Assembly (NCBI GenBank): GCA_964471555.1
Contig: CAYYGM010000020.1
Coordinates: 1 to 40,471 of the forward strand
Length of the DNA stretch: 40,471 bases
Direction: 5' to 3'
Source: JADLFV01 sp964471555
GTDB lineage: Bacteria; Planctomycetota; Phycisphaerae; Phycisphaerales; Phycisphaeraceae
In this document: one piece after another, positions 16,769-24,983 of the stretch
Numbering within the stretch: the first letter of the stretch is position 1
How the letters are laid out: each line of letters starts with the position of its first letter
Position numbers and translations under genes: made by a program
The notes under the pieces: generated by a model
Told to the model about the DNA's origin: nothing
Databases searched by the model: none
Seen by the model: the letters and a program-made list of their open reading frames with translations, nothing else

Positions 16769-17959
16769 ATGAGCAATCTCACTCAAAACATCATCGACCG
16801 TCACGATCGCTTCATGTCCAACAACTACGCCCGCATGCCCGTGGCCATGGCGCGGGGCAAGGGCGTGAAGCTGTGGGACGCGGACGGCCGCGAATATCTC
16901 GATCTTTTTGCCGGCTTCGGCGGCCCGCTGCTGGGCCATTGCCACGACGAGCTGATCGCCGCGCTCAACGAACAGGCCCACAAGCTCTGGCACGTGGGCA
17001 ACCTGCTGCACACCGAGCCGCAGACCCTGCTGGCTGAGACGCTCTCGCGCGTTGCATATCCCGGGCGCAGCTTCTTCTGTCACAGCGGCGCTGACGCCAA
17101 CGAAGCGGCCATCAAGCTGGCGCGACTGCACGGCAAGGGCAAGCGCTTCAAGGTGATCTCCGCCTTGATGAGCTTCCACGGCCGCACCTTCGCCACCATG
17201 AAAGCCACCGGCCAGCCCAAGGTGTCGCAGTTGTTCGAGCCGCTGGCGCCCGGCTTCGCGCACGTGCCGTACAACGACATCGCGGCTCTGGAGAAAGCCA
17301 TCGACGGCGAAACCGCGGCCGTGCTGCTGGAGCCGATCCAGGGCGAGGCCGGCGTCATCGTGCCTGATGATGATTATTTGCCGCGCGTGCGCGAGCTTTG
17401 CGATCGCCACGACCTGCTGCTGATGATGGACGAAGTGTGGACCGGCTGCGGCCGCACGGGCAAAGCGTTCTGCCATCAGCACAGCGGCATCACGCCCGAT
17501 GTGATGACGCTGGCCAAGGGCGTCGGCGGCGGACTGCCGGTGGGCGTCTGTCACATTGCCGAGAAACGCGCCGCCCTGTTCGACTGGCGCACGCACGGCA
17601 TGGCGGTGCACGCCACCACGCTGGGCGGCAACTGTCTGACCATGGCGGTGGCGGCCAAAATCTGGCAGATCATCGAACGCGACGGCCTGATCGCACGCGC
17701 AGCCGCACTGGGCGACATGGCTAAGCTGAAATTGCAGGCCGCCAAACTGCCGTGCGTCAAACAGGTGCGCGGCAAGGGCCTGTTCCTGGGCATCGAGTTG
17801 ACCGAGCCCAAGGCCGGGGAACTGGTCAAAAAAGCCCTGGCTGAAGGCCTGCTGATCAACGCGGCCCAGGGCAATGTCATCCGCCTGGCCCCGGCCCTGA
17901 TCATCGATGAACCCACCTGGCAGCGCGGCCTGGACCAGTTGATCGAGCTGATGCGATGA
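16769..17959 (+). CDS. argD: Acetylornithine/ornithine-type aminotransferase (class III, PLP)
   Basis: 396 residues, typical of acetylornithine aminotransferase, which converts N-acetylglutamate semialdehyde to N-acetylornithine in arginine synthesis using glutamate and PLP. Start 16769 gives MSNLTQNIIDRHDRFMSNNY, the usual N-terminus. Key sites: GGPLLGHCHDELIAAL near residue 55, SGADANEAAIKLAR near 110, the PLP-ring Asp in LLMMDEVWTGCGRTG (D221), and the Schiff-base lysine in MTLAKGVGGGLPVG (K250). Other class III enzymes with ornithine-like substrates cannot be excluded and no other arg gene is present. Its stop overlaps the ATG of the following lipoprotein gene (ATGA). Confidence 0.88.
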   Translation: MSNLTQNIIDRHDRFMSNNYARMPVAMARGKGVKLWDADGREYLDLFAGFGGPLLGHCHDELIAALNEQAHKLWHVGNLLHTEPQTLLAETLSRVAYPGRSFFCHSGADANEAAIKLARLHGKGKRFKVISALMSFHGRTFATMKATGQPKVSQLFEPLAPGFAHVPYNDIAALEKAIDGETAAVLLEPIQGEAGVIVPDDDYLPRVRELCDRHDLLLMMDEVWTGCGRTGKAFCHQHSGITPDVMTLAKGVGGGLPVGVCHIAEKRAALFDWRTHGMAVHATTLGGNCLTMAVAAKIWQIIERDGLIARAAALGDMAKLKLQAAKLPCVKQVRGKGLFLGIELTEPKAGELVKKALAEGLLINAAQGNVIRLAPALIIDEPTWQRGLDQLIELMR

Positions 17960-18819
17960 GCAAACGCGGCGCGGCGATGTTGCTGATGTTGGTGGCGATG
18001 CTGGGTTGTCAGCAGGCGCAACCGCAGGAGGAGCTGCCGCCGCTGCGCGATGTGGCGGGCAACGTGAAGCCGCCGGTCAATCCTGCCATGCCGGTGAGCC
18101 GGGCCCTGGTCAACATCCAGCAGATTGCGATGCGCCTGGACCGGCCGACCGATCCCGCCTGGGAGACGGTCAACGAGGACGCCTTTCCAGCCGTGACCCG
18201 CAGCGTGTGGAACGCCAACGGCCTGCGCCTGGGGCTGATCCGGCGCGACCACCTGCGCGACCTGATTGAAAAGTTGCCGCCGGCCTCCAGCGTGGGCAAC
18301 GAAAAAGTGCTGGCCAGCGATCATCCGGTGGCGGTGCGCCGCTCGCCGCCGCTGGCGGGCGTGGTCACCGTTGATCTGACCATTCCGCCCCTGGCGGTGC
18401 GCGAGGAACAGATCACCGGTGGGCGGGTGCAGTTGCTGTTGGATGTCAACGCGGCGCAGACGCTGCGCCTGACGCCGCATCACTATCTGCCGCAGTTCAG
18501 CCTGCAACCGCGCAGCGTGCTGGAGAAGGATCTGGACGGGCGCATCTTCAACGAGTTGGCGCTTTCAGCCGGCCTCGGGCCGCAGGACGTGCTGGTGCTG
18601 GGGCTGTATCGCCCGTGGCCGCTGCTGCTGGCCGATCCCATGCGCAACGATCAGGATGAGGCCGCCCCAAGCGATAAGCCGGACAAAAAGGTTTACGACT
18701 TGAGCCATCCGCCCATGATGGTCAACAACCTCGGCCGCGCCCTGATGACACTCGACGCAGCCCATGGTCCGATGCAACTGATGCTGCTGATCACGGTCGA
18801 ACCGCTGGACGGCATCTGA
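17956..18819 (+). CDS. Lipoprotein of unknown function, coupled to argD
   Basis: 287 residues. The N-terminus MSKRGAAMLLMLVAMLGC is a lipoprotein signal with the modified Cys at residue 18. The start overlaps the argD stop as ATGA, so translation is likely coupled. The mature protein has no Cys and reads as alternating helices and strands (LVNIQQIAMRLDRP, GGRVQLLLDVNAAQTLRLTP, AHGPMQLMLLITVEPLDG); a conserved-looking aromatic stretch LVLGLYRPWPLLLADP lies near 215. I do not recognise the family. The tie to arginine synthesis may be only transcriptional. Downstream are heptamer repeats, a hairpin element and the AT palindrome. Confidence 0.7.
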   Translation: MSKRGAAMLLMLVAMLGCQQAQPQEELPPLRDVAGNVKPPVNPAMPVSRALVNIQQIAMRLDRPTDPAWETVNEDAFPAVTRSVWNANGLRLGLIRRDHLRDLIEKLPPASSVGNEKVLASDHPVAVRRSPPLAGVVTVDLTIPPLAVREEQITGGRVQLLLDVNAAQTLRLTPHHYLPQFSLQPRSVLEKDLDGRIFNELALSAGLGPQDVLVLGLYRPWPLLLADPMRNDQDEAAPSDKPDKKVYDLSHPPMMVNNLGRALMTLDAAHGPMQLMLLITVEPLDGI

Positions 18820-18829
18820 ACGCCAAACT

Positions 18830-18853
18830 CAGCAATCAGCAATCAGCAATCAG
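18830..18853. repeat. Heptamer tandem repeat (CAGCAAT x3)
   Basis: Three perfect CAGCAAT units and a partial fourth (CAG), beginning 11 nt after the preceding stop codon. Confidence 0.85.
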
Positions 18854-18881
18854 ATTCATCCCACGAAAAACTCATGCCTCC

Positions 18882-18953
18882 GGGCGTGCCGACTTCAGTC
18901 GGCATGCCGGCCGGTACGCATGCCCGCTCAAACCGGCACGCCCAAGTTCTTTT
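18882..18953 (+). repeat. Multi-hairpin intergenic element, possible terminator
   Basis: GGGCGTGCCG (18882-18891) pairs with CGGCACGCCC (18934-18943). Inside are GCCGAC/GTCGGC with a TTCA loop (18888-18903) and the alternative GGCATGC/GCATGCC (18901-18924). The outer stem is followed by AAGTTCTTTT, so it may also end transcription from the argD side. The nested, partly exclusive stems look like a dispersed palindromic element. Confidence 0.6.
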
Positions 18954-19077
18954 ACGCAAACCGTAGAATCATCAATCATACGGCCCAGACTCTGATTTTG
19001 CGCCAACCACTCCCATCCGTACGCACCACCCCAGGCACACCCATGCGTCCGCCACCACAGCCTCATGCCGCCCGTGG

Positions 19078-19109
19078 CTATTATTAGTTTTCTAGAAAAC
19101 TAATAATAG
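19078..19109. repeat. AT-rich 32-bp palindrome, copy 1 (perfect)
   Basis: CTATTATTAGTTTTCT followed immediately by its exact reverse complement. It lies between convergent genes in an otherwise GC-rich context. Copies 2 and 3 are at 33712 and 40440. Confidence 0.95.
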
Positions 19110-19164
19110 ATTCAAACAGCAAAGACTCCCGGCTCCGGGCAGAAAAATCAGAATGAGTTGCGTA

Positions 19165-20487
19165 TCACTCGCCCGGCGGCGGCGCTTGCGATGATTCGCC
19201 ACCACCACCACCGCCCTTGCGGCGGCGACGACGGCGACGGCGGCGACGCTTCTTCTTGGTCGGCTGCTCACCCTCGGCGGATTCGGCGGCAACCTCTTCG
19301 CCTTCCACCGGCGCGGTTTCGTCCGGCTCGACCCGCTCCTGGCCGTGATAGCCTTCGCTCTCCTGCGGGGGCGCGGGGGCGGTTGAAGCCGGCTGGGCGG
19401 CGCTTTCACCGTGGCGACGGCGTTCGCGGCGCTGCTCGCGCTCGGCGGCGGCCTGCTCGCGCTGCTGCTGCAATTCGCGCTGCTGCTGCCGCCACTCGTT
19501 GGCTTCGTCTTTGCCCAGCACCTTGATGTTCTCCAGCGGATACGCCGCCGGCGGGCCGTGCTCGAGCTTGACCAGCACCAGTTGGGTGAGGATCTGCGTT
19601 TCCAGCACGATGCCGATGCCGTCTTCGGTCTGGACGACCTGCTTCTTGTGCGGCAGTTTCTTGCGCAGGGTTTCGTAGGTTTCGTCTTCGTAGCGCAGGC
19701 AGCACATCAGTCGCCCGCAGCGGCCGGAGATTTTCTTGGGGTCCAGCGTGGCCTTCTGCACCTTGGCCGAGCGCATGGATACGGGCTTGAGCACCTTGAG
19801 GAAACTCTTGCAGCAGCAGTACTGGCCGCACTTTTCATAATCAGCGACCAGCCGTGCCTCCTCGCGGGCATTGACCTGGCACATTTCGATGCGGGTGTGA
19901 TATTCCGCAGCCAGTTTGCGCACCAGCTCACGGAAGTCCACCCACTTCTGCTCGGTGGTGTAGTAGAAGATGATCCGCTCACCGCCCAGCAGCAGCTCGA
20001 CCTCGGTCAGCCTCATGTCCAGTTGCAGCTCAGCGATGAACTGGCGGGCGGTGCGGATGATGTCGCCCTTGCCGGACTCGAGATGGCGCTGCTCGTTGAG
20101 ATCTTCGAGGCTGGCGACGCGCAGCACCTTGCCTTCGTCGGTGAACGGGTACTGCTTGCCGCCGGAGTTCTCCACGTAGTCCAGCAGTTGCTTGCGGCTG
20201 ACGCTCATGCCGCAGCCGGCATTGGGACAGGTGGTGGTGAGCATCTCGGCCAGTTCGATGCCGCGATTGGTGCGGATGACCAGTTTGGACCCGCAGCCGG
20301 GCCGCTCGTCGCCCTCGTAGGGCAGTTCAGCGACCTTCTTCTGGTAACCGTAACGGACAACGATGCTCTTGGGCGGCTCAAGGCGTTCGTAGGCGCGTTG
20401 ATCCTCCTCATCCAGCATCACGGGCAAAGGGGTGATCGATCCAGGCACGATAGGGCTGCTCCGTACAAATTGGCCACAACAACCCAT
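19165..20487 (-). CDS. RicT/YaaT-type PSP1-domain protein with poly-Arg tail
   Basis: 440 residues; B. subtilis RicT (YaaT) has ~275. Residues ~40-270 match the PSP1-domain family: IVVRYGYQK near the start, an RxF..ELQLDM block near 148, and a Cys cluster (C220, C224-226 in CGQYCCCKSF; C257, C262-263 in GRCGRLMCC) that in RicT helps bind Fe-S clusters with RicA/RicF. In Bacillus the complex supports mRNA maturation through RNase Y. Residues ~340-440 are extra: a Gln/Arg/Glu coiled-coil-like part, an acidic linker, then KKK followed by eleven Arg and a Gly run. Start 20487 lacks a strong Shine-Dalgarno; M24 (20418) is an alternative. The extension may bind RNA or ribosomes. Confidence 0.85.
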   Translation of the reverse strand: MGCCGQFVRSSPIVPGSITPLPVMLDEEDQRAYERLEPPKSIVVRYGYQKKVAELPYEGDERPGCGSKLVIRTNRGIELAEMLTTTCPNAGCGMSVSRKQLLDYVENSGGKQYPFTDEGKVLRVASLEDLNEQRHLESGKGDIIRTARQFIAELQLDMRLTEVELLLGGERIIFYYTTEQKWVDFRELVRKLAAEYHTRIEMCQVNAREEARLVADYEKCGQYCCCKSFLKVLKPVSMRSAKVQKATLDPKKISGRCGRLMCCLRYEDETYETLRKKLPHKKQVVQTEDGIGIVLETQILTQLVLVKLEHGPPAAYPLENIKVLGKDEANEWRQQQRELQQQREQAAAEREQRRERRRHGESAAQPASTAPAPPQESEGYHGQERVEPDETAPVEGEEVAAESAEGEQPTKKKRRRRRRRRRRKGGGGGGESSQAPPPGE

Positions 20488-20533
20488 CCACCACGAACGG
20501 CTGGGGACGTTGCCGGAGGCGATTTAGAAAACG

Positions 20534-20543
20534 CTTCCGGGGG
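20534..20543 (+). repeat. Dispersed motif copy in the ricT-like leader
   Basis: An exact CTTCCGGGGG followed by CGGGG, about 47 nt upstream of the ricT-like start. Confidence 0.8.
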
Positions 20544-20659
20544 CGGGGTTGTCGTCGGGTGGTTTTTTAAGTCCCGTGTCCGCCCGACCGGAGCACGGGT
20601 TCCCAATACGAAGCAGGCCCATCAGGATAGCAGAGGCCGCGCAGCCGATCCAGCGTTTT

Positions 20660-20971
20660 TCACGTCTCGCTGGGGGCCGGCTTGCAGACCTCGCCCTTGC
20701 ACTTGCAGCAGCGGCTCATCAGGTTGTAAAGCCAGGCAAACACCAGTCCGCCGACGAACCCATCCAGCAGGGCATACAGGGCCCCCACCACAACGTTGCC
20801 GATGCCCGAGCCCACGCCGGTGGCCTTGTAGCCGGGGTAGATGGAGGCCACCACCGCCAGGAATTCCTGGCCGTAGGATGGCCACTTGAGGTTGGCCAGG
20901 CCCACCAGCAGGACCGCCAGGCTCCAGAGGATGGCCGCCGCAATGGCAAAAGTGCAGGTGCATAGTTTCAT
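20660..20971 (-). CDS. Small membrane protein, bacteriophage-holin-like family
   Basis: 103 residues. Start 20971 (MKLCTCTFAIAAAILW) is chosen because GGAG lies 8 nt upstream; the frame extends open to 21145 without coding character. Two hydrophobic spans: ~7-27 (FAIAAAILWSLAVLLVGLA) and ~60-85. The block YPGYKATGVGSGIGNVVVGA followed by LLDGFVGGLVFAWLYN is characteristic of a widespread small protein often labelled bacteriophage holin in databases, although it occurs outside prophages and no phage gene is near. The Cys-rich cytoplasmic tail (SRCCKCKGEVCK) could bind metal. Function unknown. Confidence 0.75.
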   Translation of the reverse strand: MKLCTCTFAIAAAILWSLAVLLVGLANLKWPSYGQEFLAVVASIYPGYKATGVGSGIGNVVVGALYALLDGFVGGLVFAWLYNLMSRCCKCKGEVCKPAPSET

Positions 20972-21139
20972 GGCAGGTCTCCAAGAGGGTGAGGGGAAAT
21001 GACAATGTGAAGCGAAATTATACCCCTGGGAACCCCCCGGCCGGTACACACCCCCATGCAAGCCGCGGCCCGGGGCTGCAAATCCGGGTAAGCTGCGGGG
21101 ATCGGCGGAAAGGTCCGATAGTGTGACCGGGAGGTTGAT

Positions 21140-21733
21140 TTGCAACCGAGGGTCGGACAGGACGTAGGGCAGGATGTGACCGACCGCGTCGCCGAGTCGT
21201 CAGACGACGCGCATCTGGCGCGGCTGGCCTCGGGCGGTGACCGCACCGCGGCCGCCCGGCTGGTCGATCGTTACCAGCCGACCGTGCGCGGATTCCTGCG
21301 CCGGCTGACGGGAGATGGGCATCTGGCCGACGACCTGACTCAGGAGACTTTGTTTCGCATGCTGCGACACGCGCACGCCTATGATCCGAAGCACGCGATG
21401 AAGACCTGGCTGCTGACCATCGCCCGGCGGCTGTGGATCGACCATCTGCGCCGCAATGCCCGCCGCGAGGTCTCGACCCTCGAGCAGAACGAGACCGGCA
21501 ACCTGCCCGCCCCGCACGAGTCTGCCGCCCTCGCCGAGCAGCGCGAGCAACTGGATCGTGCACTCGATCAGCTCAGCGAGGCCCAGCGCTGTGCCGTGAC
21601 CTTGTTCTATCAGCAGGAGATGAGCGTGGAGCAGATCGCGGTGGTGATGCAGATGCCGCAGGGCACGGTCAAGAGCCACCTGTTCAGAGCCCGGGAACGA
21701 CTTCGCCAATTGATGGGGGTAAGCGAATCATGA
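21140..21733 (+). CDS. RNA polymerase sigma factor, ECF subfamily (module 2)
   Basis: 197 residues from a TTG start at 21140, supported by GGGAGG 5 nt upstream; GTG at 21176 is an alternative that removes a non-conserved N-terminus. Region 2 includes DDLTQETLFRMLRHA and the -10 recognition helix MKTWLLTIARRLWIDHLRR. Region 4 is SVEQIAVVMQMPQGTVKSHL near residue 165. Its last codons overlap the next ATG (ATGA), so it is translationally coupled to a small membrane protein. It is clearly distinct from the sigma factor at 4063 but heads a module of the same design. Confidence 0.93.
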   Translation: MQPRVGQDVGQDVTDRVAESSDDAHLARLASGGDRTAAARLVDRYQPTVRGFLRRLTGDGHLADDLTQETLFRMLRHAHAYDPKHAMKTWLLTIARRLWIDHLRRNARREVSTLEQNETGNLPAPHESAALAEQREQLDRALDQLSEAQRCAVTLFYQQEMSVEQIAVVMQMPQGTVKSHLFRARERLRQLMGVSES

Positions 21734-22143
21734 ACGATCCACTGCGCCAGCTTTTCAAGACCGACGTTCCGCCGCCCGATGCGTCGATGACGCAGCGCGT
21801 CGTCGAGCGCTGGCTGGCACACCGCGCCAAGGCGCGACGGTGGCGGCGCGTGCTGGCGACGATCGGCCCGCTCAGTGCCGCCGCCGTGCTGGCGATTGCC
21901 GGCCTTGTGGTTCACCAGAGCGTGCAGCACAATCGTCATCGCCAGGCCGGCCAGGCTGTGGCACTGTTGATCCGCGACGCCAGCTTCGATGAACTGGTGA
22001 AGCCGAGCCTGATTGATGACGCCCTGGAGCAGACATCCGTGCTGCTGAATCCCGACCAGACGCTGGCCCTGCTGATTCCCCAGCCGCGCGAACTGCTCGG
22101 TCAGCCCGCCCCCGCCGCCGATGAAGGAACGCACACGCCATGA
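21730..22143 (+). CDS. Probable anti-sigma factor, single-pass membrane protein
   Basis: 137 residues, with ATGA overlaps both with the sigma gene upstream and with the gene downstream. The cytoplasmic N-terminus (residues 1-40) is short and very basic near the membrane (AHRAKARRWRR), a span lies at ~41-62 (VLATIGPLSAAAVLAIAGLVV), and the ~75-residue exported part is helical and Leu-rich. There is no zinc anti-sigma motif. Position and topology suggest it holds the sigma factor at the membrane, but the N-terminal domain is small for a known anti-sigma fold, so the role is inferred from context. Confidence 0.55.
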   Translation: MNDPLRQLFKTDVPPPDASMTQRVVERWLAHRAKARRWRRVLATIGPLSAAAVLAIAGLVVHQSVQHNRHRQAGQAVALLIRDASFDELVKPSLIDDALEQTSVLLNPDQTLALLIPQPRELLGQPAPAADEGTHTP

Positions 22144-23663
22144 TGCGCCATCTGCTCGCCATGTGGCTGCTGCTGCTGCTTGCGGTTCCAACGTTTGCTC
22201 AGGAGCAGACGCAGGATCCGGCCGCCCTTGCCCCGGCAGACGCTGCGGTGTTCATTGAATTGCACGACGTGGCCCATCTCGAGCAGCAGTGGAGTGACGA
22301 TCCGGTGCTGCAGCGCATCTACGATCGCATGCCCGCCCGCAAGAACCCCGACGCCTGGCTGCTGATCCAAGTGGCCCTGGGCATGGACGGCCGCCAGATC
22401 ATCGATACCTACTTCAGCCGCCAGATCGTGCTGATCGGACAGGCAGCGGGCAAGGGTCAACCGGGTGTGATCATGACGCGGGTTAATCCCGCCGACATGC
22501 AGCGCGTCATCCAGGGGCTGATGCTGACCAAGATCGCCAAGGCCGGCGACTTCGATATCTATGAGCCGGAGGATCGCCACAGCGTGTTCGCATTCGGTAA
22601 GCAGTGGATGGCGATCGCCGACGCTTACGCTGAGCCATTCCTGATGCACGTGCTGGAGTCAATGGCCGCCGGCCCGCACCTGTCGGACGACCCGCAGTAT
22701 CAGCAGTACGTCGCCAATCTGCCGACATCGCGCCAGGGCACCGCCTTCATGCGCGACGAACACGGCGCCCATGCCGTAGCTCTGGTCAGCCGCGACGACG
22801 GCTTCGCCCTGCACTATGCCGGGACCAGCGGCAAGTTCGCCCGCGTGCTGTCCAAACTCGGCGACGCCAAAACCCTCGACTTCGGCCCCACGCCGCCCGA
22901 TGCCATCTTCGCCGCCGCCCTCAACCTCTACAATCCCAATCCGCGCAACCTGGATCTCGTCGATCGCCTGATCGCCCCGCGCACTTTTGAACATGACGTG
23001 CTGCCCGGCCTGGGCGCGCCGCTGGTGATGTGGATCAGCCCCGTCAGTATCGACGACGACACCCACAGCGCCGCCGCCCTCGGCCTTGCGGTGCACCTGG
23101 TCGATGACAACGTGCGCTCCGTCCTCGATAACGCCTTCAACAATCTCATCCTCGTTGCCAACTTCACTGGCCTGCAATGGGGCCTGCCCGCTTTCTCGCC
23201 CGAAGCCCGCGCTCACGACGATCACGCCTACACCGTGGCCGGCATCGGCGCCGCACTCGCCCAGCGCAGCGGTGTTGACGCCCTGCGCCACGTCGAACTG
23301 GCCTATGGCTCAATCGGCGACTGGTACGTGCTGACCAGCAACGCGCAAACATTCAATGCCGCTCTCGACAGCCTCGGGCAGAATGAATCTGAAGCTGCAT
23401 CCGCCGACACCACTTCCGGGGGCGGGGGTCGTCCTATCGCTCGCCTGCGTTTCAACGGCCTTGCCCTGGCCGACCTGCTGACCGACTGGAGCCAGCGCCT
23501 CAGCGCCAGCCCCAACTACGGCCAACGCCCCAAGGCGATCCGTGCCGTGGAAAAACTCACCGAAGCCGCCGACTGGCTCGGCCACTTCCAGCGCGTCGAT
23601 CTGTCCCTCGACACCGACGACACCGGCACCATCCTCGGCTCACTCGACGTGACAAGGCCGTGA
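22140..23663 (+). CDS. Secreted DUF3352-like protein
   Basis: 507 residues with a signal peptide (MMRHLLAMWLLLLLAVPTFA, cleavage near residue 20). The mature start, LAPADAAVFIELHDVAHLEQ, is the pattern seen at the head of DUF3352-type exported proteins, which have repeated alpha/beta units and unknown function. Other similar units follow (PDAIFAAALNLYNP, GLPAFSPEARAHDDHAYTVA). The start overlaps the stop of the membrane protein gene (ATGA), so the three-gene set is translated as a unit. A copy of the dispersed motif (23413) encodes TTSGGGGRP, a Gly-rich loop. It may be a sensor or a target of the sigma module. Confidence 0.65.
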   Translation: MMRHLLAMWLLLLLAVPTFAQEQTQDPAALAPADAAVFIELHDVAHLEQQWSDDPVLQRIYDRMPARKNPDAWLLIQVALGMDGRQIIDTYFSRQIVLIGQAAGKGQPGVIMTRVNPADMQRVIQGLMLTKIAKAGDFDIYEPEDRHSVFAFGKQWMAIADAYAEPFLMHVLESMAAGPHLSDDPQYQQYVANLPTSRQGTAFMRDEHGAHAVALVSRDDGFALHYAGTSGKFARVLSKLGDAKTLDFGPTPPDAIFAAALNLYNPNPRNLDLVDRLIAPRTFEHDVLPGLGAPLVMWISPVSIDDDTHSAAALGLAVHLVDDNVRSVLDNAFNNLILVANFTGLQWGLPAFSPEARAHDDHAYTVAGIGAALAQRSGVDALRHVELAYGSIGDWYVLTSNAQTFNAALDSLGQNESEAASADTTSGGGGRPIARLRFNGLALADLLTDWSQRLSASPNYGQRPKAIRAVEKLTEAADWLGHFQRVDLSLDTDDTGTILGSLDVTRP

Positions 23664-24005
23664 GAGATATTGAGAATTGCTTGATTGCCTGATTTCCTGA
23701 ATGAGTCAATGGTTGAGGCGGGGTACAAACTGCCCAATGCCCCAATCATGCATTCAAGAAATCAAGCAATCACCAATTTCCTCTATCGCGTCCCTCGCCC
23801 CGCCATTACAATATGAATCGCTCCCCGCCTGCGCATCCGGGCGCGGGAACGCAACAGACTTCCGGGATGCACCAACGAGGGGCCGGGTGATGAAAACAAC
23901 CAATCCAGCGAGTACGCCAAGGGGAGTGAAAGGACTCTGCGCATCTGCTGTGATACCGCGATGGTTCTTGACGTTACGTCGAACTTGAAAATGGAGCGGT
24001 TTATC
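23664..24005. other. Intergenic region with octamer repeats and a long imperfect hairpin
   Basis: 342 nt between two plus-strand genes. The first ~115 nt contain the octamer repeat and hairpin listed separately. The rest has TACAAT at 23807-23812 directly before an ATG that opens only a 25-codon frame, a partial motif CTTCCGGG near 23861, and TTGACG near 23969. A promoter for the PEP-CTERM gene must lie here but I cannot place it. Confidence 0.5.
23674..23780. repeat. Octamer repeats within a 30-bp-arm imperfect inverted repeat
   Basis: Arms at 23674-23703 and 23751-23780 match at ~24 of 30 positions with a 47-nt loop. The left arm is itself a period-8 repeat: TTGCTTGA, TTGCCTGA, TTTCCTGA from 23677. 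It starts 11 nt after a stop codon. Confidence 0.75.
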
Positions 24006-24983
24006 ATGCGATTCAACCACATAGCGGCAATCTGTTTCGTTTCTTTTCTCACGATCAGTCCCGCCCACGGGCTGATTATCGATGACTTCACGCGGGGACC
24101 GATCACCATTTTGAGGCAACCCAACGAGTTTCCACCCCCTGCGGTGCAGACGGGACTCGACCCCGCGCACGTGCTGGGCGGCACACGCACGATCGATTTC
24201 GGCGGCATTCAGGCCGGCACCGGTCCGATCGTTGTCGCCATCGATCATGGTTTGACCTTTGACGCCACACAACCGGTCCCGAACGATCCCAATTCCACTG
24301 GATTGTTGGAGTATTTCAGTTTTGGTTGGGGCGATCAACCGATAGATTTGACTCAGGGCGGTGGGGATGCATTCGTGCTGGATTTCGCGACGACCACGTT
24401 TGTCAAAGCGCTATCCACGCCCGGTCAAATTGAGCCTTCACCCTCGCTTAGCTTATGGGTCACGAGCATCAACGGCAGCACAACGACAAAGCGCGGCATC
24501 TCCTTCAGTGTCGCCAATAGCACCACCACACAGCAGATCGTTCTTCCCTTCACAATAACGCCGGCGATCGACTATACGAAAATATCCGCCGTCAGCCTTT
24601 TCGACGCCAACGGTGGCATCGGCACCTATTTCGAACTCAGCTCCATTTACACGCGCGTGACGCAGCAACCCGGTGACGCCAACGGCGACAACCTGGTCAA
24701 CCTCAGCGACCTGCAAATTCTCGGCGATCACTGGTTGTCCAACGGCGCCAATTGGGCCACCGGCGATTTCACCGGCGACGGGCTCGTGAACCTCGCTGAC
24801 CTGCAGATCCTCGGCGACAACTGGGGCTACGGCGTCGGCGCGGATGTTTCCTTCGATGAAGCGTTGCTGGCGCTTCCGGGGGTGGGATTGAACGTGCCCG
24901 AGCCGACGGCGCTGAGTGTGTTGATGCTTTGTTGTTTAGCGGGTGAGCTTGCTCGCCCTTCGCGGAGCAAGCTCCGCGGCTAA
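24006..24983 (+). CDS. PEP-CTERM-type secreted protein with dockerin-like repeats
   Basis: 325 residues. Start 24006 gives a signal peptide (FNHIAAICFVSFLTISPAHG); GGAG lies about 9 nt upstream. The mature part is a predicted beta-rich surface domain. Residues ~223-277 hold two dockerin type I-like calcium-binding repeats (GDANGDNLVNLSDLQILGD and GDFTGDGLVNLADLQILGD). VPEPTAL at ~297 is the PEP-CTERM sorting signal, but the rest is abnormal: instead of a full membrane span and an Arg cluster, the last 15 residues (LAGELARPSRSKLRG) and the stop codon are encoded by the hairpin repeat at 24934-24985. The protein may be missorted, or its short tail may still work. Confidence 0.85.
   Translation: MRFNHIAAICFVSFLTISPAHGLIIDDFTRGPITILRQPNEFPPPAVQTGLDPAHVLGGTRTIDFGGIQAGTGPIVVAIDHGLTFDATQPVPNDPNSTGLLEYFSFGWGDQPIDLTQGGGDAFVLDFATTTFVKALSTPGQIEPSPSLSLWVTSINGSTTTKRGISFSVANSTTTQQIVLPFTITPAIDYTKISAVSLFDANGGIGTYFELSSIYTRVTQQPGDANGDNLVNLSDLQILGDHWLSNGANWATGDFTGDGLVNLADLQILGDNWGYGVGADVSFDEALLALPGVGLNVPEPTALSVLMLCCLAGELARPSRSKLRG

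Larger units (their letters stand above)
18820..19164. other. Convergent intergenic region packed with repeats
   Basis: 345 nt between convergent genes. In order: a heptamer tandem repeat (18830-18853), a multi-hairpin element (18882-18943), ~110 nt with no feature I can name, the AT-rich 32-bp palindrome (19078-19109), and ~55 nt to the end of the ricT-like gene. No gene is supported. Confidence 0.7.

Noticed and set aside
19078..19109. AT palindrome as a conventional rho-independent terminator
   Set aside because: The stem is AT-rich with no loop of normal size, and no T-tract follows on either strand, although a role in ending transcripts by another route is possible.
20573..20599. CCCGTG/CACGGG hairpin as a terminator for the holin-like gene
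   Set aside because: On the minus strand the stem is followed by an A-run, not a T-run, and the 6-bp stem with a 15-nt loop is weak.
20660..20971. Holin-like gene as evidence for a prophage
   Set aside because: No phage structural, lysis or integrase gene is nearby, and this small-protein family occurs widely outside prophages.
23814..23891. A 25-codon frame directly after TACAAT, resembling a leaderless small gene
   Set aside because: Too short and without a hydrophobic or conserved pattern; a chance frame is as likely.
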